Positions 25,838 through 33,841 of a stretch of DNA of 64,000 nt are shown piece by piece. The stretch is from Polaribacter dokdonensis (GTDB lineage Bacteria; Bacteroidota; Bacteroidia; Flavobacteriales; Flavobacteriaceae): NCBI RefSeq assembly GCF_024362345.1, contig NZ_CP101505.1, positions 2,687,501 through 2,751,500 of the forward strand. The letters run 5' to 3'. The notes beneath the pieces are model-generated. The model did no database searches. It was not told the origin of the DNA and worked only from the letters and a program-made list of their open reading frames with translations. Positions within the stretch are counted from its first letter, which is position 1, and each line of letters starts with the position of its first letter. A program made the translations under genes and the position numbers.

Positions 25838-26770
25838 ATGAATTTTTTACTAATTGTAGTTGGTTTGGTATTGCTAATTTTTGGAGGTGATTGGTTATTA
25901 AAATCAGCAGTGGCTTTATCTCTTAAATTAAAAATATCTAAAGTAGTGATAGGGATGACTGTTGTTTCTTTTGCAACTTCTGCGCCTGAACTAATAGTTA
26001 GCATAAATGCTGCTTTAACAGGTTCGTCTGATTTGGCTTTAGGAAATGTAATTGGTTCTAATGTTGCAAATTTAGGTTTAGTGTTGGGTATAACTCTTTT
26101 ACTAGGCTCTATGAGCGTTAGTAAAGACTTCTATAAGTTAAACTGGCCTGTAATGATGATTGCTTCTTTGCTGTTATATGTTTTTTTATGGAATGATTCT
26201 ATAATTGTATGGTATGAAGGTTTAATTCTTTTTGTGTTTTTAGTTAGTTTTATTGTGTATTTATTACGTTCTCAAAAGAATTTTGATATTGATGAAGTGT
26301 TGGAAGAAGAAATTTTCTTGCCTAATCATAAAACGCTTTTCTTTTTTGTGATTGGTGGTTTGGGTCTTTGGGGAGGTTCAGAACTATTAATAAAAGGAGC
26401 TACTTCTTTAGCATTAGAATTTGGGGTTACAGAACGTGTAATAGGGGTTACATTGGTCTCTATAGGAACTAGTGTGCCTGAATTAGCAGCATCTATAATT
26501 GCAGTATTAAAGAAGGAAAAGGCTATTTCTTTAGGAAATTTAATAGGTTCTAATATCTTTAACATATTAGCTGTAATTGGTATTACATCTATCATCACAC
26601 CTGTTTCTTTAACAGATCAAAGATTACTTTCTAGTGATATTTTTTGGATGCTAGCCATATCATTTAGCATTTTACCAATGGTACTATTACCTAAAAAGTT
26701 TAAGTTGAGCTGGATAAATGGTTTGTTGCTTTTAGTTGCATATTGCTCTTTTATTTATGTAACAATTTAA
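25838..26770 (+). CDS. Calcium/sodium antiporter (YrbG-like, CaCA family)
   Basis: A 310-residue membrane antiporter with about ten helices in two inverted halves. The alpha-repeat motifs are both visible: SAPELIVSINAALTGSSDLALGNVIGSN (positions about 50-77) and, in the second half, TSVPELAASI with SLGNLIGSNIFN (about 213-240). An acidic cytoplasmic loop (EVLEEEI) separates the halves. It exchanges Ca2+ or K+ for Na+. It is convergent with the MFS gene, 1 nt between stops. Confidence 0.9.
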   Translation: MNFLLIVVGLVLLIFGGDWLLKSAVALSLKLKISKVVIGMTVVSFATSAPELIVSINAALTGSSDLALGNVIGSNVANLGLVLGITLLLGSMSVSKDFYKLNWPVMMIASLLLYVFLWNDSIIVWYEGLILFVFLVSFIVYLLRSQKNFDIDEVLEEEIFLPNHKTLFFFVIGGLGLWGGSELLIKGATSLALEFGVTERVIGVTLVSIGTSVPELAASIIAVLKKEKAISLGNLIGSNIFNILAVIGITSIITPVSLTDQRLLSSDIFWMLAISFSILPMVLLPKKFKLSWINGLLLLVAYCSFIYVTI

Positions 26771-26771
26771 T

Positions 26772-27977
26772 TTAATTCTCTTTTTTTAGAATTACAAATT
26801 GTAGAATTAGCAAAATGGCTACACCTAAAAAGGCAAAGGCTGTCATAAATAACCAAGTTAAATCATATCCTATATAATCAATCATTTGCATTCCTGAATT
26901 ATGACTAAAAATACTGGCAAGTGAAAATGATATGGCATACATTGCCATATATTCTCCTTGATTTCCTTTTTTGCCTCTTTCCATAGCAAAAGCATTACTA
27001 AAAGGAAATGCAATCATTTCACCAACTGTCATTAGTAAAATTCCAATTAAAATAACTCCAACCCAAGAAGTTGTTATTAAGATTATAAAACTTAGTGCAA
27101 CTAGAAATAAACCTACTGCCACTAATTTTATTTTCTGTTTTTTCAGGCTTTCTAACCAATGGATTAATGGCATTTCGAATATGAAAATAAAGAAACCATT
27201 AAAACCCATAATTAACCCTATTTCAAACACGCTTAAATTTCTAACATCTTTATAGTATAAAGGCATTGTAGAAAAATATTGCATAAATGTAAAGCCAAAA
27301 ATAAACATGGCTATAAAGAATATCCAAAATGCTTTGTCTTTATAAACAGATACTGGTTTTTCTACTGTAACAACATCTAGTTCCTTTACCTTTTTAGGAT
27401 GTAGTACTTTTAACAACACAAAAGCTGCTAAAATACAAGTAACACCATCAACCCAAAATAAAGCATAATAACCAATACCTGTAATTATAATACCTCCAAT
27501 AGCAGGCCCAGCAGAAAATCCTAAGTTTATTGCTAATCGAATTAAAGTTACAGATCTTGTTTTGTTTTCTTCTTTGCTATAAGCATTTAGAGCTACAAAC
27601 ATAGCAGGTCTAAAAGCATCAGCTGCTAACATGGTTATTAATATTCCAAAACAGAAAGCCTCAAAAGTAGTCAGGAATTGTAGTAAAATAAAAAAGAGTC
27701 CAGATACTAGCAAACTGCCAAACATTACTTTATAATAACCTATTTTGTCCGTTAATTTTCCACCAAGCCATGTGCCTAAAACAGATCCTAACCCCCAAAA
27801 AGATAAAATCCAACCTACATTTGCTAGTGAAAAGCCCAAATTTTTATTGAGGTAAAGTGATAGAAAAGGAATTACCATTGTTCCAGCTCTATTTACTAAT
27901 GTAATTAGAGAAAGCCACCAAACTTCTAGAGATAATCCTTTAAAAGAATTGATATAGTTGTTGTAAATTTTTTTCAT
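26772..27977 (-). CDS. MFS transporter (drug-efflux type)
   Basis: A 401-residue major-facilitator protein with 12 predicted helices. The motif GLGSVLGTWLGGKLTDKIGYYKV between helices 2 and 3 (in parts: WLGGKLTDKIG) is the MFS motif A; the second half follows a Lys-rich central loop (HPKKVKELDVV). The start was set at 27977 (MKKIYNNYINSFK). A longer frame to 28055 would code through a strong hairpin and start inside the promoter. Export of drugs or metabolites is likely. An attenuator-like structure in its leader suggests regulated expression. Confidence 0.82.
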   Translation of the reverse strand: MKKIYNNYINSFKGLSLEVWWLSLITLVNRAGTMVIPFLSLYLNKNLGFSLANVGWILSFWGLGSVLGTWLGGKLTDKIGYYKVMFGSLLVSGLFFILLQFLTTFEAFCFGILITMLAADAFRPAMFVALNAYSKEENKTRSVTLIRLAINLGFSAGPAIGGIIITGIGYYALFWVDGVTCILAAFVLLKVLHPKKVKELDVVTVEKPVSVYKDKAFWIFFIAMFIFGFTFMQYFSTMPLYYKDVRNLSVFEIGLIMGFNGFFIFIFEMPLIHWLESLKKQKIKLVAVGLFLVALSFIILITTSWVGVILIGILLMTVGEMIAFPFSNAFAMERGKKGNQGEYMAMYAISFSLASIFSHNSGMQMIDYIGYDLTWLFMTAFAFLGVAILLILQFVILKKEN

Positions 27978-27991
27978 TGAGTTGTTATAAA

Positions 27992-28027
27992 TTAAAAAGT
28001 CCGACTTTTTAGAGTCGGACTTTTTAA
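27992..28027 (-). promoter_or_regulatory. Attenuator- or operator-like inverted repeat in the MFS leader
   Basis: Perfect 14-bp arms TTAAAAAGTCCGAC / GTCGGACTTTTTAA with an 8-nt loop, lying between the MFS promoter and its start codon. As RNA it looks like an intrinsic terminator (GC-rich core followed by U5). A third GTCCGA copy (28068-28073) abuts the -7 box. Confidence 0.6.
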
Positions 28028-28057
28028 TAGTTTGGTTTGATATGGTTATTTTCAAAA

Positions 28058-28065
28058 CAAATATA
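28058..28065 (-). promoter_or_regulatory. -7 box TATATTTG of the MFS gene
   Basis: TAnnTTTG match on the minus strand. Transcription would start near 28052, so the inverted repeat at 27992-28027 lies in the untranslated leader. Confidence 0.55.
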
Positions 28066-28169
28066 CTGTCCGATTTTTTTTCGAAATTGAAGCGATATTT
28101 ATTTTGGTGGTTTTCATTTTTATACTACTACATTTATGCTGTAAAACTACATAAAATTATTGAATGTCT

Positions 28170-28177
28170 TATTTTTG
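28170..28177 (+). promoter_or_regulatory. -7 box TATTTTTG before the lipoprotein gene
   Basis: TAnnTTTG match, 18 nt before the ATG at 28196. Confidence 0.4.
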
Positions 28178-28195
28178 TTTCATAAATAAAATTTG

Positions 28196-28942
28196 ATGAA
28201 TAAAAACCTGAAATTAAACCTTATACTATTAATACTTTTTATTTCATGTAAAACTTTACCTGAAAAACAATTTGTTGATATTGAGCAATTTCAAAATATA
28301 ACTGATATTGATTATAATTTTTGGGGATTTAATAATGATGGGTCCAATAGATTTAAGGAAAAGGAAAGTCTTATTACACGTAATATAGAATACAATAATA
28401 GTAATCTTGTTTCTGATGGAATTTATGAATATTCAGGTAGATTCACCTCTGAAAATGTTGTGGTTTCTGATGGTTTTAACAATGTAAACACAAGAAGTAT
28501 AGCCGTAAAATTTAAAATTGATTTTAAAAGCCTAAATAAAAAAGACTACTATGTACCAATTTTAATTAAAGGTAAAAGTTATAGATGTTTTAAAATAATG
28601 GTTATAGATGATGTTGTAAAATTGAGTTTTAATGGTAACTTTTCTTTTACTATTCCTAATAAAGATTTAATTTTAGAAAAAGTAATAATTAAACCTGAAG
28701 AATTTAATGAAGTTTTTGTTTCTTATAATTTAGATAAACATTTAGTTTATATGGCTTTAAATGATGGTAAGCCTCAAATAATAGAAATTCCTGAAGATTT
28801 TATTTGGCAAAAATGTTATGATAGATGGACAATTCAAGATTTTTCAAATGGTAAAGCTTTTCCAGGATTTATAGATTATATATTTATATCTAATACGTAT
28901 TTAAATAGAAAAACAATGCGAAAATTAATACATGAAAAATAA
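28196..28942 (+). CDS. Lipoprotein of unknown function
   Basis: A 248-residue protein with signal MNKNLKLNLILLILFISC (lipobox Cys at residue 18). The mature part is strand-rich with regularly spaced aromatic residues; YEYSGRF, SIAVKFKIDFK, and a FIDYIFISNTYLNR ending recall a LamG/concanavalin-type sandwich, but I cannot name a family. The start is ATG at 28196; a TTG three bases earlier is in frame. Its end overlaps the next lipoprotein gene by 11 nt, so they are co-translated. Confidence 0.6.
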   Translation: MNKNLKLNLILLILFISCKTLPEKQFVDIEQFQNITDIDYNFWGFNNDGSNRFKEKESLITRNIEYNNSNLVSDGIYEYSGRFTSENVVVSDGFNNVNTRSIAVKFKIDFKSLNKKDYYVPILIKGKSYRCFKIMVIDDVVKLSFNGNFSFTIPNKDLILEKVIIKPEEFNEVFVSYNLDKHLVYMALNDGKPQIIEIPEDFIWQKCYDRWTIQDFSNGKAFPGFIDYIFISNTYLNRKTMRKLIHEK

Positions 28943-29567
28943 AATCAATATTTTTAAAATAGCTTCTATAGTTATAATTAACTTGGTAATAATATCTTGT
29001 AACTCTAAAGATAAAAGACCATTATTGGGAGATACTCCTTATCAACAAAGATTAAATTCAAGTTTTAAAGACGCAACTTCATCACCCTTAAAGAAAAGAG
29101 ATTTAAAAGAATTTGAAGGGCTTGAATTTTTTCCTGTCGATTCTAATTTTATTGTTACAGCCAAATTAACAAGAATAGAAAATGCGCCTATTTTTAAAAT
29201 GCCAACAACTACAGACAGAGCTCCATTGTACAAAGAATTTGGAATTTTAGATTTTATTATTAATAATAAATCTTTACAGCTAACAGTATATCAAAGTCAA
29301 GAGGATTTAGAAGATGAGCAGTATAAAGATTATTTGTTTATACCATTTACAGATGAAACTTCTGGAAACGAATCTTATGGAGGAGGGCGTTATATGGATG
29401 TTATGCTAAGTGATATTACTTCTGAGGAAACTATTGAACTCAATTTTAATAATACCTACAATCCATATTGTGCTTATAATGAAAAGTTTTCTTGTCCAAT
29501 TACACCAAGAAAAAATCATTTAGATATAGAAATAAAAGCAGGAATTCAAGATTTTAAAAAACACTAA
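28932..29567 (+). CDS. DUF1684 family lipoprotein
   Basis: A 211-residue lipoprotein (IINLVIISC lipobox). The DUF1684 core is clear near the C-terminus: GGGRYMDVML, NFNNTYNPYCAYNEKFSCPIT and PRKNHLDIEIKAGIQDF, with two conserved Cys. An earlier EFGILDFIIN and QSQEDLEDEQYKDYLFIPFTD also fit. The family is widespread but without known activity. It overlaps the upstream lipoprotein gene and is convergent with the enoyl-CoA hydratase-like gene. Confidence 0.85.
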   Translation: MKNKINIFKIASIVIINLVIISCNSKDKRPLLGDTPYQQRLNSSFKDATSSPLKKRDLKEFEGLEFFPVDSNFIVTAKLTRIENAPIFKMPTTTDRAPLYKEFGILDFIINNKSLQLTVYQSQEDLEDEQYKDYLFIPFTDETSGNESYGGGRYMDVMLSDITSEETIELNFNNTYNPYCAYNEKFSCPITPRKNHLDIEIKAGIQDFKKH

Positions 29568-30265
29568 GTGTCTAAAGAAATACTGTTTTGAGCATCTTGT
29601 AAAATTGCATTTTCCAAATCTGCTAAATGTTGTTGTCTTACCTTTAGTTTAGTTTCAGCATGTGCTTTTTTATTTAGTTTGCTAAACATTTGAGCAACTT
29701 TAATTGCTGTAGGCATTAAATGACTTTCTGGAACAATCATGTCTAAGAACCCAGCTTTAATGGCATCTTTAGGGTTAAAAATTTCTGCATTAACTACACT
29801 TCTGTTCATATAAACTTCAGATAATCTAGCTTTAGCAATTGCAATACCAGCATTGTGCATGGTCATACCAATTAAAACTTCATTTAAACCTATTTTAAAA
29901 TCACCTTCTATACCAATTCTATAATCTACAGATAATAGTAAAAATGCACCTTTTGCAATGGCATGACCATTACAAGCTAAAATAATTGGCTTTGGATAAG
30001 AAAGCATTCTTAAAGAAAGTTTAGAACCTTTTGTAACTAATTCTATTGCAGATTCAGGTGATTTTGTCATCACTTTTAAATCAAAACCTCCAGAAAAAAT
30101 ACCAGCTGTACCTGTTAAAATAACTATTTTATTTTCTTGTTCAGCTTTGTCTAGGCTTAGGTTTAAACCAGCAATAACTTCATGAGAAATTGCATTCGCT
30201 TTTCCATTGTTAATAGTTATAACAGCGTAGTTTTCTTCTGATTGATAAGTTACAAATTCGTTCAT
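29564..30265 (-). CDS. Enoyl-CoA hydratase/isomerase (crotonase) family protein
   Basis: A 233-residue crotonase-fold protein. N-terminal INNGKANAISHEVIAGL, oxyanion-hole region GIFSGGFDLKVM and CNGHAIAKGAFLLLSVDYRIG are seen. The usual catalytic Glu pair is not evident: the second position falls in LNEVLIGMTMHNAG. So it may catalyse isomerisation or another CoA reaction rather than hydration. It starts 8 nt downstream of crcB in the same direction. Confidence 0.8.
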   Translation of the reverse strand: MNEFVTYQSEENYAVITINNGKANAISHEVIAGLNLSLDKAEQENKIVILTGTAGIFSGGFDLKVMTKSPESAIELVTKGSKLSLRMLSYPKPIILACNGHAIAKGAFLLLSVDYRIGIEGDFKIGLNEVLIGMTMHNAGIAIAKARLSEVYMNRSVVNAEIFNPKDAIKAGFLDMIVPESHLMPTAIKVAQMFSKLNKKAHAETKLKVRQQHLADLENAILQDAQNSISLDT

Positions 30266-30273
30266 TTTCTTAT

Positions 30274-30645
30274 TTAAATTAATTTAATGAGATACATGCC
30301 TGCAAATACCGCCAAAAATCCAGTGATAAAACTAACAAGCGTGTAAAATGCAAATGATGTAAAATCGCCTGATTTTAAAAACACATGGTTTTCGTAGGCA
30401 AATGTAGAGAAGGTAGTAAAGCCACCACAAAAACCAGTAGCTAATAACAAAGTATGATTTTCAGATATCGCATCATTTTTTGCTGCATAACCTAAAATTA
30501 GCCCAATTAACAGACTTCCTAAAATGTTGGCAGCAAAAGTACCATAAGGTACTCCTGTTTCTGTATTGTTTAGCCATTTACCAATAATGTAGCGTAAAAC
30601 ACTACCAAAGCCACCACCAATAAAAACAAGAAGTAGGTTTTTCAT
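30274..30645 (-). CDS. crcB: Fluoride channel CrcB/Fluc
   Basis: A 123-residue four-helix fluoride exporter. Characteristic sequences: GGGFGSVLRYIIG near the N-terminus, GTFAANILGSLLIG, and TGFCGGFTTFSTFAYE with the conserved Thr/Ser/Phe. It acts as an inverted dimer in the inner membrane. Its stop/start region touches the BT_3928 gene (overlap of one base). No crcB (fluoride) riboswitch is seen upstream, because it lies inside an operon. Confidence 0.92.
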   Translation of the reverse strand: MKNLLLVFIGGGFGSVLRYIIGKWLNNTETGVPYGTFAANILGSLLIGLILGYAAKNDAISENHTLLLATGFCGGFTTFSTFAYENHVFLKSGDFTSFAFYTLVSFITGFLAVFAGMYLIKLI

Positions 30646-31631
30646 TATAGGTCTAATTCATCGATATTTCTCCAGTTTTTCTTATCAACAATGGTTCCTT
30701 TGTTTAAAATCATAATTCCAGGATTAGATCTTATCATGGTTTTTAAGGTTGTTTCATCGCAAAATAGAAATTCGAAATCTAGTTTGTAGTGTGTTTTGGT
30801 AAGTTCTATAATATCAGAAAATGAGGCAGACACTCCATAAATACTGTATCCTTTTTCTTTAGCTGTAGTAGAAAGCTTTTTTATTTCTGGAAATGCATCA
30901 TAGTTAGATTTCTCTAAACTTGGCATAATTACCAAAATAACTTTTTCTTTAGCTAAAATTTCTGGAGCCAAATCGTTCTGAGCATCTTCTAAAAAGAAAT
31001 CATGAATTGGTGGAATTTTTCCATCATTTTTATATTCCATTCCTTCAGGAATGTTTTTGCCTACAGCATAAGCTCTAAAGTCTATGATTGGTAAATTTAC
31101 CAACACATACCAAGTTATGATAGCAGATATTAATAAAGATAAAAACACAACAAGTCCATTATTATTTCTTGCAAAAATCCTGTTGATAAACTTGATTTTG
31201 AATCCTATAAAAAATATTAAAATGGTAAGAATTACATCTTTCCAAAAAGTTTCCCAAGGTGTAAGTTTTATAGCATCACCAAAACAACCACAATCTGTAA
31301 CCTTATCATAATATGCAGAATACCAAGTTAAAAATAGAAAGAAAAGAATTATTAGTTTTAGACTGTTTACAGTAAACTTTGCTTTCCAACCCACTAAAAG
31401 AGCAAAACCTAAAACTATTTCTGCTATAATTAAAAAGATGGCAAATGGTAAAGCATAAGGAATTAAAAACTCTAAATTTAAAACACCTTCAGAGAAGTAT
31501 TCTTCAAACTTGTATTGAGAACCAATGGGATCTACCAGTTTTACAAAACCAGAAAATATAAATAAACCTCCAACTATTATTCTAGAGATTTGCACTAAAA
31601 TATTCGTGAATTTATCTTTTTGTTTTACCAT
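30645..31631 (-). CDS. BT_3928 family protein (DoxX-like membrane domain plus thioredoxin-like domain)
   Basis: A 328-residue protein. The N-terminal MauE/DoxX-like part has four membrane helices (about 10-150), beginning ISRIIVGGLFIFSGFVKLVDP and holding the pair CGCF (VTDCGCFGD). A fifth helix is near 160-180. The C-terminal half (about 200-328) is thioredoxin/AhpC-like (IHDFFLEDAQNDL, VILVIMPSLEKSN), without a CxxC. This domain pair fits the BT_3928 family, thought to take part in periplasmic redox work (inferred from MauE/VKOR relatives). It precedes crcB and follows DUF1599 in one operon. Confidence 0.82.
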   Translation of the reverse strand: MVKQKDKFTNILVQISRIIVGGLFIFSGFVKLVDPIGSQYKFEEYFSEGVLNLEFLIPYALPFAIFLIIAEIVLGFALLVGWKAKFTVNSLKLIILFFLFLTWYSAYYDKVTDCGCFGDAIKLTPWETFWKDVILTILIFFIGFKIKFINRIFARNNNGLVVFLSLLISAIITWYVLVNLPIIDFRAYAVGKNIPEGMEYKNDGKIPPIHDFFLEDAQNDLAPEILAKEKVILVIMPSLEKSNYDAFPEIKKLSTTAKEKGYSIYGVSASFSDIIELTKTHYKLDFEFLFCDETTLKTMIRSNPGIMILNKGTIVDKKNWRNIDELDL

Positions 31632-31641
31632 AATTTAAAAA

Positions 31642-32178
31642 TTAATTCTGCAAATGAATCATTGCAAAAACTGCGTAGTTAATCATGTCTTGATAATTGG
31701 CATCAATACCCTCAGAAACAATGGTTTTACCTTTGTTATCTTCTATTTGTTTTACACGTAACAATTTTTGAAGAATTAAATCTGTTAAGCTAGAAACACG
31801 CATATCTCTCCAAGCTTCTCCATAATCATGATTTTTATTCATCATTAATTCCTTGGTAATTTTAATATGTTTGTCATAAAGTAAGGTCGCTTCTTCAGTA
31901 GATAAATCTGGGTTTTCTACAACGCCTTTTTCTAGCTGAACTAATGCCATTATAGAATAATTGATAATACCAATAAATTCAGATTTTTCACCTTCATCTA
32001 CCTTACGCACATCATTTTCTTGTAACTGTCTAATTCTTTGTGCTTTTATAAATATTTGATCTGTTAAAGAAGGCAAACGTAAAATACGCCAAGCACTTCC
32101 ATAGTCAGACATTTTTTTAATAAATAGACTTCTGCATTCTTCAACTACAGCATCATATTGTTTTGAGGTGTCTTGCAT
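31642..32178 (-). CDS. DUF1599 protein with an internal duplication
   Basis: A 178-residue cytoplasmic protein made of two copies of one ~75-residue unit: YDAVVEECRSLFIKKMSDYGSAW (about 8-30, then LPSLTDQIFIKAQRIRQL) and YDKHIKITKELMMNKNHDYGEAW (about 92-115, then SSLTDLILQKLLRVKQI). Each ends in a helix (INYSIMALVQL and INYAVFAMIHL). This is DUF1599, also called nucleotide modification associated domain 1. The function is unproven. A TACATTTG -7 box lies at 32200-32207 (minus), so it leads the operon with BT_3928, crcB and the crotonase. Confidence 0.82.
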   Translation of the reverse strand: MQDTSKQYDAVVEECRSLFIKKMSDYGSAWRILRLPSLTDQIFIKAQRIRQLQENDVRKVDEGEKSEFIGIINYSIMALVQLEKGVVENPDLSTEEATLLYDKHIKITKELMMNKNHDYGEAWRDMRVSSLTDLILQKLLRVKQIEDNKGKTIVSEGIDANYQDMINYAVFAMIHLQN

Positions 32179-32199
32179 TTTTTAATAAAAAGAATTTAT

Positions 32200-32207
32200 C
32201 AAATGTA
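32200..32207 (-). promoter_or_regulatory. -7 box TACATTTG of the DUF1599 operon
   Basis: TAnnTTTG match, 21 nt upstream of the ATG at 32178. Confidence 0.5.
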
Positions 32208-32260
32208 GTAAATCTTATATGCAATTCATTTATTTTTACAATGAAATTATCAATGATTTT

Positions 32261-32842
32261 ATGAAACGAGTAGTTGTGTTTTGTGGTTCTAGTCTAGGTT
32301 TTAATCCTGTTTATAAAGAAGCTGCAAAGTCTTTAGGTAAGTATTTTGCAAACAACAATATTGGGTTAGTTTATGGAGGAGGAAAAATAGGAATGATGGG
32401 TGTTTTAGCAGATATTATTTTAGAAAATGATGGTGAAGTTATAGGAGTAATACCTAAACTTTTAGAAAAAGTAGAGGTTATACATGCAGGAGTAGAAGAA
32501 ATGATTGTTTGTAAAAACATGAGTGAACGCAAAGTAATCATGAGTAAATTAGTTGATGGTTACATTACACTTCCTGGAGGTTTTGGCACTTTAGATGAAC
32601 TTTTTGAAGCCTTAACTTTAAATCAATTACATATTGAACAAAAACCAGTTGGTTTATTAAATATAAATGGCTTTTTTGATGCTGTTTTATTACAAATAGA
32701 TAAAATGGTGGATGAAGGTTATGTAAGACCTGAAAATAAAAAGTTACTAATTGTTGCAGATTCAGTAGAGGTTTTAATGACTAAAATGCAAGAATATGTT
32801 GCTCCAAAAATTGAACATGTAATTCAGAAAGTTGTAAAGTAA
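32261..32842 (+). CDS. LOG-family protein (TIGR00730; nucleotide phosphoribohydrolase)
   Basis: A 193-residue Rossmann-fold enzyme. It has VFCGSSLG near the N-terminus, YGGGKIGMMGVLAD, the characteristic ITLPGGFGTLDELFEALT (PGGxGTxxE) and conserved Arg in SERKVIMSKLVDG. The family cleaves nucleoside 5'-monophosphates to base plus ribose 5-phosphate (cytokinin activating in plants). The start was set at the ATG at 32261 (MKRVVVFCG); an in-frame ATG at 32219 would add 14 unlikely residues. It is followed by folP after 1 nt. Confidence 0.88.
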   Translation: MKRVVVFCGSSLGFNPVYKEAAKSLGKYFANNNIGLVYGGGKIGMMGVLADIILENDGEVIGVIPKLLEKVEVIHAGVEEMIVCKNMSERKVIMSKLVDGYITLPGGFGTLDELFEALTLNQLHIEQKPVGLLNINGFFDAVLLQIDKMVDEGYVRPENKKLLIVADSVEVLMTKMQEYVAPKIEHVIQKVVK

Positions 32843-32843
32843 G

Positions 32844-33668
32844 ATGACTATAAATTGTAGAGGAAATTTGATAGATTTATCAACTCCAAAAGTAATGGGG
32901 ATTTTAAATATTACTCCAGATTCTTTTTTTGATGGTGGTAAATATAAAGACAAAAACGCTATTTTAAAGCAAGTAGATAAAATGCTTACAGAAGGAGCAA
33001 CCTTTATAGATGTTGGTGCTTATTCATCTAGACCAGGTGCAGCACATATTTCTGAGCAAGAAGAATTGAATAGAATATTACCAGTTGTTGATTTACTCGT
33101 AAATAACTTTCCAGAGATTGTAATATCAATAGACACCTTTAGAAGCAAAGTTGCTGATGCTACCATAAATTCTGGTGCTGCCTTAATTAATGATATTTCT
33201 GGTGGTAATATGGATGATAAAATGTTTGAAACAGTGGCTAAATTGCAAGTACCTTATGTATTGATGCACATGTTAGGTACACCACAAGACATGCAGAAAA
33301 ACCCTGTTTATGAAGATGTAACCAAAGAAATTATTTCCTTTTTTGCTGCACAACTGTTTAAATTACATCAATTAAAGTTGAATGATGTTATTATAGATGT
33401 TGGTTTTGGTTTTGGTAAAACTATTGCTCATAATTTCGAAATTTTAAAGAATTTAGAACTTTTTAAAAGCTTAGACGCTCCTATTTTAGCTGGAGTTTCA
33501 AGAAAATCGATGTTGTATAAAACGTTAGATGTATCTGCACAAGAAGCTCTAAATGCTACAACATCTGCCAATACAATTGCCTTATTAAATGGGGCCAACA
33601 TTTTAAGAGTACATGATGTAAAAGAAGCTGTAGAAGCTGTAAAAATCGTTGAACAAGTAATTGGCTAG
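32844..33668 (+). CDS. folP: Dihydropteroate synthase
   Basis: Folate-pathway enzyme joining p-aminobenzoate to hydroxymethyl-dihydropterin pyrophosphate, the sulfonamide target. Length 274. Seen: VMGILNITPDSFFDGG (pterin-site loop 1), IDVGAYSSRPGA (loop 2), ISIDTF, INDISGG, MHMLGTPQDMQ and AGVSRKSML, HDV at the C-terminal end (RVHDVKEA). It probably forms a small operon with the LOG gene. Confidence 0.95.
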   Translation: MTINCRGNLIDLSTPKVMGILNITPDSFFDGGKYKDKNAILKQVDKMLTEGATFIDVGAYSSRPGAAHISEQEELNRILPVVDLLVNNFPEIVISIDTFRSKVADATINSGAALINDISGGNMDDKMFETVAKLQVPYVLMHMLGTPQDMQKNPVYEDVTKEIISFFAAQLFKLHQLKLNDVIIDVGFGFGKTIAHNFEILKNLELFKSLDAPILAGVSRKSMLYKTLDVSAQEALNATTSANTIALLNGANILRVHDVKEAVEAVKIVEQVIG

Positions 33669-33697
33669 TAATAGAACTTAACTGAATAAGCAAGTAT

Positions 33698-33772
33698 AGC
33701 CCTGATTGAACGATTTGTTTGAGCTCTTTTGAGGTACGAAAAAAGCGAGAAGTGAAAGCAGGAAATAGCTCT
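33698..33772 (+). ncRNA. Structured RNA-like element, copy 1
   Basis: A conserved frame AGCCCTGATTGAA ... GCAGGAAATAGCTC shared with a second copy at 50857-50926. The ends pair (AGC/GCT and CCTG/CAGG with an AAATA bulge) and the variable middle forms a CTCTTTT / AAAAgcGAG hairpin. It sits in the gap between folP and the radical SAM gene. I remember this kind of sequence as very common in flavobacterial genomes; it may be a known Rfam motif such as flavo-1, which I cannot confirm. No separate promoter or terminator is obvious here. Confidence 0.55.
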
Positions 33773-33827
33773 AAAAAATTAGCTAAAAGACATTTGTAAA
33801 TAAGTTTTTCTTAACAAATTTTCTGCG

Positions 33828-33835
33828 TATTTTTG
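33828..33835 (+). promoter_or_regulatory. -7 box TATTTTTG of the YgiQ gene
   Basis: TAnnTTTG match ending 6 nt before the ATG at 33842, so the leader would be absent or tiny. It also explains why the in-frame TTG at 33833 is not the start. Confidence 0.45.
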
Positions 33836-33841
33836 CAAACT

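Noticed and set aside
27978..28055. Longer start for the MFS protein at 28055
   Set aside because: It would code through the strong inverted repeat and start upstream of the probable transcription start.
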